This document shows positions 20,991-29,521 of a stretch of 64,000 nucleotides of DNA, in pieces. The DNA comes from Cylindrotheca closterium (Eukaryota; Bacillariophyta; Bacillariophyceae; Bacillariales; Bacillariaceae): positions 702,816 through 766,815 of the forward strand of contig CAKOGP040001869.1 in assembly GCA_933822405.4 (NCBI GenBank), read 5' to 3'. A model generated the notes under the pieces. It made no database searches. It was not told the DNA's origin and saw nothing but the letters and a program-made list of their open reading frames with translations. Within the stretch, counting starts at the first letter, position 1. Every line of letters starts with the position of its first letter. Both the position numbers and the translations under genes were made by a program.

Positions 20991-22192
20991 TGTTGTATTT
21001 ATGGTTTTGCTTTTGCTTTTGCTTTGAAGCTGTAGTCAGTCGTATTTTATGAGAAGAGGAGATGGTTTAGAATCTTGCCAAGAAGAAGAGCGTCAAGACC
21101 AGCTAGAGTTGCAAACTATTCTTCGGTGGTATGGAAGAAAACACAAAAAGGGCGCCGAAGTCTCCTTCGCTGGTATTAGTCAGTGATGGTTTTCGTATCT
21201 TCCGTTTGGCTACTTTTTAACTTGTAACAGCCAGTTTGGCACTGGCCTCACCGGTTTACATAGTCGTGTGAACGGGCTGGCGTCCGTTAGAATCGGCCGA
21301 CGCGAAAATAGCTTTAAATGCGAAACGACGCACTCGGATCAGAAGCCAAATCAGAACGACAAGAAGATACCCTTCTTCTGAACAAGAATGGTGTCATCAC
21401 GGGACTGTTATTGTGGAACGTGGAACCACTGGGAAGCAATTCGACGTTATCGCCAAGAACTATTATAAGAACCCAAGAGTAAGAACTTCTCAATGTATGC
21501 ATGCATGCAAGATCCAAAGTGTTGGGAGATTCACCTTTGTCATTTTGCACAGTAGATAGAAAACACGCAGAGTACCAGGTACAGCAGTATTAGGTAACAA
21601 ACTAGTTCGAGGCGGCCGGTATCCTCGCTAAACTATCTCTTGCGCATGAACAAACAAATTGTTGGTAAACTGATGATGGTCTGAATAAGTTTGCTAAACT
21701 ACAGTACCAGGTACTTCTTGCGCAGGCAACATAGTTTGAGGTCAACTGGTTCGAAGTACCGGTAGTTTATCTCAATCGCGGGTATGATAACAGCATATCA
21801 TCTCAAAAACTGACGTGGTTTGAGGTACCGTACCGCACGATAAACTAGTCCTATTAGGTACCGGGAAGTTAAGTTGGTTTGAGGTAGTCTTCCAAACTAT
21901 ATCTTGTGCATGTATTATAACAGCTTGTTAGGTACCGTACACTGGTTCGAAGTAGTTGCTAACCTATATCCAGTGCAGGTACCAGGTTAAACTGGCCTCT
22001 TGTTTGAGATAGTACAGCAGTGTGCTAGCTAAACTATTACTAAATACTATTGTAGTATACTTCATAAAAGTTGATTTACAGAATTTCTATATTGGTATAT
22101 ACAATTACGTTATCTAGTGTACACTGCCGTAGCTTGCCATTGCCATTATGGCTCGAGAGATATAATACTGCATGTATGCATTCGTGCGTGCT
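20991..22192. other. Intergenic region with degenerate tandem repeat
   Basis: Upstream of family member A and downstream of member B. Apart from the repeat at about 21590-22030 nothing was recognised; the 21314-21550 minus-strand frame has no features of a gene. Confidence 0.6.
21590..22030. repeat. Degenerate tandem repeat, about 60-68 bp period
   Basis: The phrase ACTGGTTTGAGGTA (with variants GGTTCGAAGTA and GGTTCGAGG) recurs at about 21599, 21743, 21811, 21871 and 21938; the last four are spaced 68, 60 and 67 bp. Between them, TAAACTA, TCTTGCGCATG/CTTGTGCATG, GTATNATAACAGC and GGTACC(G) recur in the same order. Copies are strongly diverged. Confidence 0.7.
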
Positions 22193-23203
22193 TCATTGCA
22201 TGGAGAGGGAAGAAAAGTCGCTGGTAATCTTCGAAAAGTCAGTTTGGGATAGCCCAAGGTTTCGTCTCCTTCGGCTGCGACTGCTTGTGCTCGATAGCGA
22301 GTTGGTCGACACGCAGGAAGTCGAAGAATCTCGTTTCAAAGACTTGACGTAGGGTCCACTACGGGGTGGGGATGCCGTAGAAGCCGAATCCATGGTGGTA
22401 TCCGAGACCGCACGTGCTCTTACATCGCTGCCAAGTAGAGGACTGCCAAGAATAGGAGGCTTTGGGATATCGCACTTGAGAGGATTCGGATTGGAAAAGG
22501 TATCGTCGTAGACTTTAGTACCGTATAGCTCGTCCCCAAACAAGAGCTCAAAGTCTTCTAGTTCTTCCATCAACAGACTGCTCGCTTCACTGCTGGCAAA
22601 GCTAGAGACCACACTTCCATCACGGTTGTGAATGGCAGTGGCTGGGTATTCCGATGGAAGTCCAATCACGCTTTGACGGCCTTCCTCAAAGGTGCTGCGA
22701 GGTGTAATGATGTTGGGACTGGTAAAGGATCGTCTACGTTGGGTTGGTGAGACCGGGTGTGGGAGTGGTAGTTGTGGGAGTGGCAGCAAGGAGGTGGATG
22801 GTGCAGAAGATCTCTTGTTCCTTGGTGGAACGGGTGAGAGTGGAACGGCTTTGGTCGACATGTAACTGCTACTAGCACTGGCACTAGCACTAGTGGTACT
22901 AGTATGATTGCTAGAATTGCTACTACTCAGTTGCGTTTGAGTGAACGAGCGACTGCGAGGGCGTTTCTCTGTTTCAAACTTGGGCACTGCGTACGGTGCA
23001 TTCTGTTGATTGGGAGACACTAAGGTCAAGTAGTTGCCGTAGTGCGACGACATAGCGTTGAGACTCTTTCTAAGGTGGAAGTTATGCAATACTTTGGCAG
23101 ATTGGTTGGAGAGTGAGAGGGAACTGTCAACCTGAGATTCTCTTTTGATAGACTGGGGAAAAAGCGGAGTTTCAAATCCAAGCACTCCGAAGGGATTCTG
23201 CAT
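22193..23203 (-). CDS. Ser-rich protein, member B of the same undescribed family
   Basis: 336 aa, single exon; the frame extends to 23218 only with TTG, so ATG 23203 (MQNPFGVLGF) is used. Function not recognised. The N-terminal part is Ser/Thr/Pro-rich and includes a long Ser/Ala tract (about 105-125) and several SPxR/RSxS phosphosite-like motifs. The shared family blocks follow: RRRSFTSP, then QSVIGLPSEYPA (about 180-191), an acidic Leu-rich helix (LMEELEDFELLFGDELYG) and the C-terminal RRRRNLGLSQTDFSKI block ending SDFSSLSMQ. Compared with member A, it has an added conserved-looking acidic helix. Largely disordered; probably a phosphorylated regulator. Confidence 0.8.
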   Translation of the reverse strand: MQNPFGVLGFETPLFPQSIKRESQVDSSLSLSNQSAKVLHNFHLRKSLNAMSSHYGNYLTLVSPNQQNAPYAVPKFETEKRPRSRSFTQTQLSSSNSSNHTSTTSASASASSSYMSTKAVPLSPVPPRNKRSSAPSTSLLPLPQLPLPHPVSPTQRRRSFTSPNIITPRSTFEEGRQSVIGLPSEYPATAIHNRDGSVVSSFASSEASSLLMEELEDFELLFGDELYGTKVYDDTFSNPNPLKCDIPKPPILGSPLLGSDVRARAVSDTTMDSASTASPPRSGPYVKSLKRDSSTSCVSTNSLSSTSSRSRRRRNLGLSQTDFSKITSDFSSLSMQ

Positions 23204-24104
23204 GTACAAATTTTGCAATCCAAATTAAAGAATGCGTCCTATAATTAAAATCGGATACTGACGTGTGCTCTACGGTTTTCCCTCCTTTTTATATACAAGT
23301 AGGATTTTTTTTCGGAAACCGCGCTGGTACAATGACAGTAGAGCTTCTACCCAACGGATTTGAGGATGACCGGCATGCGCGTCGGATCGGCATCGGCCGG
23401 ACCGGTTACACAAAGACATTTGGGTCTTTTTGATGCACTAATTGCAAAAAATAATGGTATTTAATGGCAAAAGCGTCCTTACCAGTATGACTCATAAATG
23501 CTAAAAGCCCTCTAATTACGATTCTGAAGGTGCTTCCCGAGTCTTTACGAGCGACACCGTAGTATTCTACCGGATATCTACGACTACCAGATTGTCCACT
23601 TGTCGCGCATAAAGTTCGGAAGATCGCCTGCTCCCGAAGGCGAGTAAGAGTTGCGCTCGTACGAAAATACAATGAAGGTTGCTCCAAACGGCTAAATTTC
23701 CCAAGAAGTCAAAGAAGTTGGTGGTAAGTTTCAACTTCCAAAGATACAAAAGAGTTTTGACGGATTGCATTCGTACCAAATGCGGTTTGTGCAGCATTTT
23801 GTTCGTCGTTGTTATCAATCGATCGTAAAAGTCTCTCCCCAATGGTCGCGAGACCCGTACCTGGTACTCTATCCTGGCGGGAAACGAAGAAAGAATCGAA
23901 TTCGCTGGCTTCTTTTGGAGGATGGATGAAGTCCCGGATATGAATCAATGATATTGCGGATTTTTTTAACTCCATACCAATGTTTCGGACTGACAGGCTC
24001 TTATGTGATCCGATCTTGTTCATTAATAGCTCTAGACTTGCTCGATAGCTAGTAGTACTAGTACCTGGTACTACCTGTAGCTCATCGTACCGGTGTTTGT
24101 ACTC
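23204..24104. other. Intergenic, no supported gene
   Basis: A 104-codon ATG frame (24023-23709, -) is open but has no motif and sits among overlapping frames; kept out. GGTACC/TACCGGT-type phrases occur at 24060-24095. Confidence 0.55.
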
Positions 24105-24758
24105 TTATGAATTATATTGCTGAATCTGAAAGACATGAGCTTCGCCAGGAGAGGATTCCTCCGCCAGCAACAACACTTCCGAATTTCCAAAGTGAAATTG
24201 CTCCAAAACATCCATCCAATCTAGCTTGTAGTAGGCAGCATACAACATCTTTCCAAAATCGCCGTGCGTCACCAGCAATACTGATCCTCCTCCCTTGTGT
24301 TTCGATTGAATATCTTCAATCACTTTATTCCCACGCTCTAGCAATTCTGGAAAAGTCTCGGCTCCTTCTGGGGACAAAAAGTAAGAAATAGTCTCGGTTT
24401 GTAAAATGTTGCCTTGGCATCGTTCCTTAATTTCCTTCGTTGGCACTCCTGCCATGACTCCAAAATCCCGCTCGATCAAGAGATCCATCACTTGCACTGA
24501 TTGCTTTCCATTGGCCAAGATTTCAGCCGTTTTAAATGCTCGCTGCAAAGGGGACGCATAAATCTTGTCAAATTGGAGCTTTGACTGAAGAATCTTGGCG
24601 GCTACGGATTGGGCTTGTCCCTCTCCTAATTTGGTCAATGGTTGGTTGCGATGGCCATTTAGAATTCCTGCAGCATTGTCTTCGTCCTGTCCATGTCGTG
24701 CCAAGTATATTTTCAATACCATTGTTGTTATTATCAATAGAGGAGTGGAAAAGAGCAT
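24105..24758 (-). CDS. Histidine phosphatase (phosphoglycerate-mutase-like)
   Basis: Single exon, 217 aa from ATG 24758, or 205 aa from ATG 24722. Family members transfer phosphate through a His. The phosphohistidine motif ARHGQ lies just after the second Met, a second arginine is in SPLQRAFKTAEIL, the acid/base Glu is in LIERDFGVMAG, and the second His in LLVTHGDFGKML. All the catalytic pieces are therefore present, so it is a phosphatase or mutase of the broad-specificity (PhoE/TIGAR/CobC-like) branch; the exact substrate is not readable. The longer start adds 12 hydrophobic residues (MLFSTPLLIITT) that could act as a weak signal. It is head to head, 152 bp apart, with the HAD nucleotidase-like gene. 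Confidence 0.88.
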   Translation of the reverse strand: MLFSTPLLIITTMVLKIYLARHGQDEDNAAGILNGHRNQPLTKLGEGQAQSVAAKILQSKLQFDKIYASPLQRAFKTAEILANGKQSVQVMDLLIERDFGVMAGVPTKEIKERCQGNILQTETISYFLSPEGAETFPELLERGNKVIEDIQSKHKGGGSVLLVTHGDFGKMLYAAYYKLDWMDVLEQFHFGNSEVLLLAEESSPGEAHVFQIQQYNS

Positions 24759-24910
24759 CCAACGCAACGGAGTTTCCAATGACGATGCGAAGGACTGATG
24801 TTCAGGTTTTTCATTTGGTCCAATTAGTCATCGATTTTCTACCAAAGCACAATACAAACAATGCGTTCAGCAACAAAAAGTCATCGGTTATCAGTAAGTA
24901 GGTACCTCGG

Positions 24911-25615
24911 ATGCCCTTCGACATCTTACTATTCGACCTCGATGGAACCCTGTACGATCAGGAGAATGGTTATGAGGATCATATACACAACAATATCTTC
25001 AATTTCATGGTAGAAGCCAAGGGCAGCAAATTTGATCAAATCACTTCCATTGAAGAAGCAAAACAGTATTGGACACCCATCTTTGCCAAGTACAACTTGA
25101 CGAAACGAGGTCTATTAGGAGAAGGCTACGAATTTGATATTGAAGAATACGATCACTTTATACGGCAAGGTGCTTCCAACTTTATAAAGAAGGACCCTGA
25201 GCTTCGAGAATTCTTACTTTCGCTTCCTCAGAAACGGAAAATAATCTTTACCAATGCTCCCGAAGAATCAGCGCACGAAATTTTGAATTTATTAGGAGTC
25301 TCTGACTTGTTTGAAGCTGTACTAGGGACGACTTTTCTAGAACACAAGATTTGCAAGCCAGAATCGGAAGCCTTTGATAAAGTCATGAATCACATTGGTG
25401 TGGCGAAATCAGATTATCACAAAGTGTGCTTCTTTGAAGATTCCTTCAAGAACTTGGCTGCTGGAAAGAAACTTGGACTTGGAACAGTCTTTGTGTCATC
25501 GTCAACCTTGACTGCAGAAGGTCGATCAATTGATGATTTGGCGCAGTTTCAAGCCGTCATTGAAACAAAAGTGGGAATGGGTCTGAAGAAATTGCTACCA
25601 GATCTTTGGGATTGA
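24911..25615 (+). CDS. HAD hydrolase, pyrimidine 5'-nucleotidase (SDT1/PHM8-like)
   Basis: 234 aa, single exon, no targeting signal, so probably cytosolic. HAD motifs: DLDGTLY with nucleophile Asp9 and acid Asp11, motif II FTNA (about 115), motif III Lys in CKPESEAF, and motif IV FFEDSFKN. The helical cap lies between motifs I and II (about 15-85). The FDLDGTLYD...FTNA...KP...EDS combination matches the pyrimidine 5'-nucleotidase / SDT1 / PHM8 branch, which dephosphorylates UMP, CMP or lysophosphatidic acid. The pyrimidine role is an inference from family. It shares a very short divergent promoter with the histidine phosphatase. Confidence 0.9.
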   Translation: MPFDILLFDLDGTLYDQENGYEDHIHNNIFNFMVEAKGSKFDQITSIEEAKQYWTPIFAKYNLTKRGLLGEGYEFDIEEYDHFIRQGASNFIKKDPELREFLLSLPQKRKIIFTNAPEESAHEILNLLGVSDLFEAVLGTTFLEHKICKPESEAFDKVMNHIGVAKSDYHKVCFFEDSFKNLAAGKKLGLGTVFVSSSTLTAEGRSIDDLAQFQAVIETKVGMGLKKLLPDLWD

Positions 25616-25783
25616 GATTAAAGTGGGAGATTTTGTGTGACAGAAATAGTGTAGTTTGTAGTACTGATATATATAATAATACGATTGTACTATAATATAT
25701 TTGATACTAAAAGTTGAGTGAGTGACAAGCGTACTGTACTGTAGGTTGATAGTTTTGCTTCATTCGATTAGGTCAAAAATGAG

Positions 25784-25791
25784 TGACGTCA
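25784..25791. promoter_or_regulatory. CRE palindrome TGACGTCA
   Basis: Full 8-bp cAMP-response-element consensus, 88 bp before the start codon of the NifU-like gene. Such elements bind bZIP factors; in the diatom Phaeodactylum, TGACGT elements control CO2/cAMP-responsive plastid genes. Function here is inferred from position and sequence only. Confidence 0.4.
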
Positions 25792-25878
25792 TCACCTAGC
25801 AGATTGATTTTCTCTCTTCATCTTATAGCCTCATTCATTATCAATTCAATCAATTATTCATTCTTCTTGGCATTCACA

Positions 25879-26732
25879 ATGACGGTTGGTTGCAACAGTT
25901 TCCTGACTTTAATGTCACTATCTTCGTTGGCTCTATGTGCGCATAGTCTGACTCCTGTCGCGTTTTACAATTCTCCATCAAAAGTTGCAGCGCCACCATC
26001 ATCATCATCATCGTCTCTATTTATGAGTGATTGGTCGAGTTTCTCTGCACTTGATGACGACGATGATTTGGATATGACCTTTGATACCCGGGAATATGCC
26101 AAAGAAGAAGACTCACAAGAATTGAAGGCTGAAGTCGGTTCTTCGCTGGACCCACCAAGCATTGACAACGATGCAGAACCTATCAGCGTTCCAGCTGGAT
26201 CCCAACTGGCGCTCGACGAAGAAACGGTCTTGGGAGTTTTGAGTGCTTGTCGAGAGGAGATTGGTACAATGTTTGGGTACTCGGCTGAGAATCGAGGGGT
26301 TGGTATCACAGGTGGTGCGTAGATCGAAACGTTATTGAACTTGTTCTTGGTACAATGTGAACAATGATGGAACTAATATGTTGAATGTTTTCATTCCATT
26401 CTCGTTTCTTATTATGGTATCACCAGGAGTCGACTTTGTGGAAATGGATGGCCCAACCGTTGTCCTACGATTAAAGGTGCGGAAACATTTGTGTCTCTCT
26501 GACGTGCCATTTTGCCATTTGTTTATAAAGTCATCTCCTCTCACTCACTCACTCCTTCTTGTCGTTGTGCTATTTCTTGTCGTGTGTCAATTTATAGGGT
26601 CGGTTTTGGCATCAGCGTACCACCGTCTTGGATCGTGTTGCCAACTATTTGCAACAAAGGATTCCCGAAATAATTGATGTCACTGTTGAAGACGAATGGC
26701 AACTCACAGATGAAGCAAATGAAGCGTTCTAA
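25879..26732 (+). CDS. NifU C-terminal-like domain protein lacking CXXC, probably plastid-targeted
   Basis: Three exons, 25879-26314, 26427-26476 and 26598-26732 (introns 112 and 121 nt); 206 aa. The only ATG in reach is 25879; the open frame before it starts with GTG. Residues 1-20 form a signal peptide, followed by a Ser/Pro-rich stretch (SLTPVAFYN) like a plastid transit region. After an acidic linker, LDEETVLGVLSACREEI, GGVDFVEMDGPTVVLRLKG and LQQRIPEIIDVTV follow the order of the NifU-like Fe-S scaffold domain. Where NifU has CGSCPSS, this protein reads GRFWHQRTT, so the cluster ligands are absent. It is either a non-cluster-binding relative or a regulator. The middle exon is just 50 nt. 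Confidence 0.75.
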
Positions 26733-26859
26733 AGTACACCAAGTAACTAGTAAATACTAGCTGAATATGATATCGACGATGATCTAGTCATAAAAAAAAT
26801 AGTGGAATTGTGTAGGTGTGGTTATATTTATCATGTCTATGAACCGAAGTAGATATCTC

Positions 26860-27547
26860 TTACTTGGCATATTCTTTGGTGTACTTTCGGGCAGTCTTTT
26901 CGAATTCCTTTGGTTTCTCCCGTAGTTGTTGTGCAATCTCGTCTTCTACAGGATGGTCGGCTTGAGGAGTCTGCAGCAAACTGTATGCCACCTCAAGGCA
27001 ATGTTTGGCATTCAAAGTAGGACCCCAGTTTCCAATAACATCGGCACAAATCTCTCCACTTTCTAGACTGACAGAGGGGTGGTAGGTTTTGGTCTTGAAT
27101 TTCAACGATGGTGCTTTGAATGGGTACTGAGCAGGGAAGGAAAGGCTCAAGACAAACAAGCCACCCTGGTATGGAGTGTCATCTGGTCCCACCAAAGTGC
27201 ATTCCCAGTTGAAAATGTCCTAGAGAAGAAATGGTGCAAAATAAGTTGGTACGAGGTCCATTTGGTGTGTGTAGAAAAAAGAGTTGACAAGACTCAACTC
27301 AGCGACTCAACTCAGCGCAGCATCATGACTTACCTCTCCGACCAAAGTAATGATAGCAACGAATGGCAATGGAGACTTCTCCAGCATGCCGCGTTCCTAT
27401 GAGACCAAGTGGAAGAACCACGATTGAGATGAACGTTAGACGCGGTGAAAGATAGAAACAGAAATGGCTTCACGCAACATCAAGAGATTCCCGCATTGGA
27501 GGAAACCTTTCTTCGAACCAACTCACTTTCAAAAGTCGTTTGGACAT
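26860..27547 (-). CDS. Ubiquitin-conjugating enzyme E2
   Basis: Three exons: 27547-27527 (only seven codons, MSKRLLK), 27396-27334 and 27219-26860, both introns phase 0 (130 and 114 nt). Total 147 aa, exactly the class I E2 core length, with the catalytic Cys86 in SGEICADVIG and the usual GPDDTPYQGG and YPFKAPSLKF strands. The HPN tripeptide before the active site reads HPS (residues 75-77), replacing the Asn that stabilises the thioester transition state in canonical E2s. The WGP and LLQTPQADHPVE segments are otherwise normal. There is no signal peptide, so it is not the plastid-translocon (SELMA) E2. It is divergent from the tail-anchored gene 248 bp away. Which ubiquitin-like protein it uses is uncertain. 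Confidence 0.9.
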
Positions 27548-27794
27548 GGTTCTGATAAGAGCTTCAGAAAATTACTGTGCGAGAATGGTCGTAGCCTGAA
27601 TGTGTTGGAGGGTCTGGAGCTACAGTACAGTATTTGTCGTTGCAACACGACACAGCAAACAGCCTTTTTGGTGCGATGGATCCGGGATCCAGGTGTTCGA
27701 TTGAGTCGAACAATGACTCACAGACACGTTACAGTAGCGTTTGCGGCTTCATTCGGCAACCAACGAAACATTCTTCCAAACGCTTATCGTCACG

Positions 27795-28073
27795 ATGATG
27801 CAAGAGGATGTGGAAGAAGGCAATCAAATCCTAGAACCAGCAGAAAGTATTCAGCAGCAACAGCAATCGAATCGTCACCGACGTCGAATTTTCAGCGGTG
27901 CAAGCCGCTCCAAATACCTGGAAAATTCGCTAGCCGATCAAATATCACTAACCGCTGAAGTGGCCAACCATAGTGCTGATACCTCCAACCAATCAGTACA
28001 TATATTTTCACTGTTTGCTTTGTTGCTCCTTGCTGCCATTTTCTATGGTGGATTGTCATTTGTGTTTCGGTGA
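27795..28073 (+). CDS. Small tail-anchored membrane protein, unknown
   Basis: 92 aa from ATG 27795 (the frame is open to 27741 but only with a TTG). A Glu/Gln-rich, then basic, N-terminal half (NRHRRRIFSGASRSK) is followed by one hydrophobic helix (about 72-89, IFSLFALLLLAAIFYGG) and four residues. A single C-terminal span with a charged N-terminal part is typical of tail-anchored or SNARE-adaptor-like proteins, but no SNARE layer can be read. Composition and clean stop support a gene; no homologue recognised. The longer overlapping + frame at 27464 runs through the E2's first exon region and is rejected. Confidence 0.5.
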   Translation: MMQEDVEEGNQILEPAESIQQQQQSNRHRRRIFSGASRSKYLENSLADQISLTAEVANHSADTSNQSVHIFSLFALLLLAAIFYGGLSFVFR

Positions 28074-28489
28074 CGTATCGTAGAATTTACTGTATCCTGC
28101 CGCGACTTTTCCCCTGAACGTTAGTAGATGCCAATGAGTCACTACTTCCAAGTGCAACTTTGCTATGGATTAATGCAATGAAGTAAGACGCCCCTGATGA
28201 TGTAATTGAGTACCATGCTAGCGAATTCCTTGAGATCTTTGGTTCTTTTCGAAATATCTTCGAAGCTGTGTCTCCAATATAAAATAAAGATTCATGCATC
28301 TAATTAAAGCAACGAACGAGCGACATTCCATTGAAAGTGAAAATTCAAGGATCAGTTCTGGGCTTTTCAATCCAATTCTTCGTCCAAAAAATTCAAATAG
28401 GTTTATGATAAATTTGTAATTTACACCCAAGCCTTCCCTCCTTTCCGGAAAAAGAAATACTGTAGTTTTCCAGACTCAAATATCCCAAA
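28074..28489. other. Convergent intergenic region
   Basis: 3' flanks of the tail-anchored gene and the first DUF6824-like gene; no supported gene. Confidence 0.6.
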
Positions 28490-29521
28490 CTATAGTCCAG
28501 GATTCTTACGTTGCGAATTCTTGCTTTCCGTATCTTTGTTCCCACCCATATTTCTTTGCACTGCCCGAGGCGACGCCAGCTCTTCCATAATCAGACGATG
28601 ATTCGACAAGTCGTTCGTTATGGACCCCCCTGCCATCGTCGACCTCCCAAGGCTTGCTACCCCCAGCTGTTGCAATAACAGTTCCTGTCTTAACAAAGCG
28701 ACTTGGTCCAAACTCGGCTGTAGGCTTGCTGGCGTTCTTGCATATAATAATGATGATGGATTAGGAATATCCAGTGCCAGATTTCGCCGCGCCTGTTCTT
28801 GATTGGCAGAGAAATCGGATCGGAGGGCCCCCGATAATGAAAGCGTTCCCGCATCGATTCCCACGGCCGATAGGATGTCACCCCTTAATGATGGAGTACG
28901 CAAACTCCAGGGTAGTAATGAAGATGCAAAAAGATTGGAAAGATTGTTCGGTTGCATAAATGAGGATGATTCCAACGATGCCAATCCACCAGCTCCCCGA
29001 TTTGGCCACGACAACCCCTCATGCAAAGGTCGGGATGCAAGAGCACTTGCAATTGCATTCGACTCTTCTGGTAGACTTGGATTTTTGTCTGGAGATGAAG
29101 CAGCCGTTGTTTCCCGTTTGAAGCTCTTTTTGCATCGCAATGCATTGCTGACTTTCTGAAGCGCCATTATGCGACCTGCTTCGACATATCCATCACTGGA
29201 GGACCCCTTCACCAAGAAACGGGCACCATCTTGAATAATTTCATGGTATACGACTTCCACCAGCTCCCGCTTTTGCGATCGATCAATGGCATGATACTGC
29301 ATTTTGTATTTATCCACGATTTGGCGCATTTTCTCATTGCCGTGGTGACCGTGGTATCCCTTGCCACGGCCAAAGACAATGTCGTTTGGTTGGATCTTTA
29401 CAGGGTTGAGAGTAGCGGGATTTGCATCAGATTTCAAGGGCGAGGAGGGCTTCGTTGATATGGCATCATCGTCAAAGGATATTTGAGATTTGTCCATCGC
29501 CTTTTTCACTTCAGAGGCCAT
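28490..29521 (-). CDS. DUF6824-like protein 1 (diatom-expanded family)
   Basis: 343 aa, single exon, no signal peptide. An N-terminal Ser/Lys linker is followed by a domain at about 43-130: PNDIVFGRGKGYHGHHGN, then a basic helix (MRQIVDKYKMQYHAI), KRELVEVVYHEII, GARFLVKG and the closing ALQKVSNALRCKK. This order (xDxxxGRGxxxxxHxGN, then a Lys-rich stretch, then GxRFL and an A/K-rich ALR end) is the pattern I know from the DUF6824 family, which is very large in diatoms and has no proven biochemistry; the basic ends suggest nucleic-acid binding. The C-terminal 200 residues are Ser/Leu/Gln-rich (LRQELLLQQLGVASLG) and look disordered or activation-like. A second copy of the domain lies at 45171-46175. 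Confidence 0.8.
   Translation of the reverse strand: MASEVKKAMDKSQISFDDDAISTKPSSPLKSDANPATLNPVKIQPNDIVFGRGKGYHGHHGNEKMRQIVDKYKMQYHAIDRSQKRELVEVVYHEIIQDGARFLVKGSSSDGYVEAGRIMALQKVSNALRCKKSFKRETTAASSPDKNPSLPEESNAIASALASRPLHEGLSWPNRGAGGLASLESSSFMQPNNLSNLFASSLLPWSLRTPSLRGDILSAVGIDAGTLSLSGALRSDFSANQEQARRNLALDIPNPSSLLYARTPASLQPSLDQVALLRQELLLQQLGVASLGRSTMAGGSITNDLSNHRLIMEELASPRAVQRNMGGNKDTESKNSQRKNPGL

Noticed and set aside
21745..21950. GGTTCGAAG phrases that look like the T-loop of a tRNA
   Set aside because: They are units of a degenerate tandem repeat and no acceptor or anticodon stems can be drawn around them.
23709..24023. 104-codon minus frame
   Set aside because: Starts with ATG but has no motif, leader or splice support.
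27464..27958. 164-codon + strand frame
   Set aside because: Runs antisense through the E2's first exon and intron; the E2 structure has strong motif support. Only the shorter frame from 27795 is kept, weakly.
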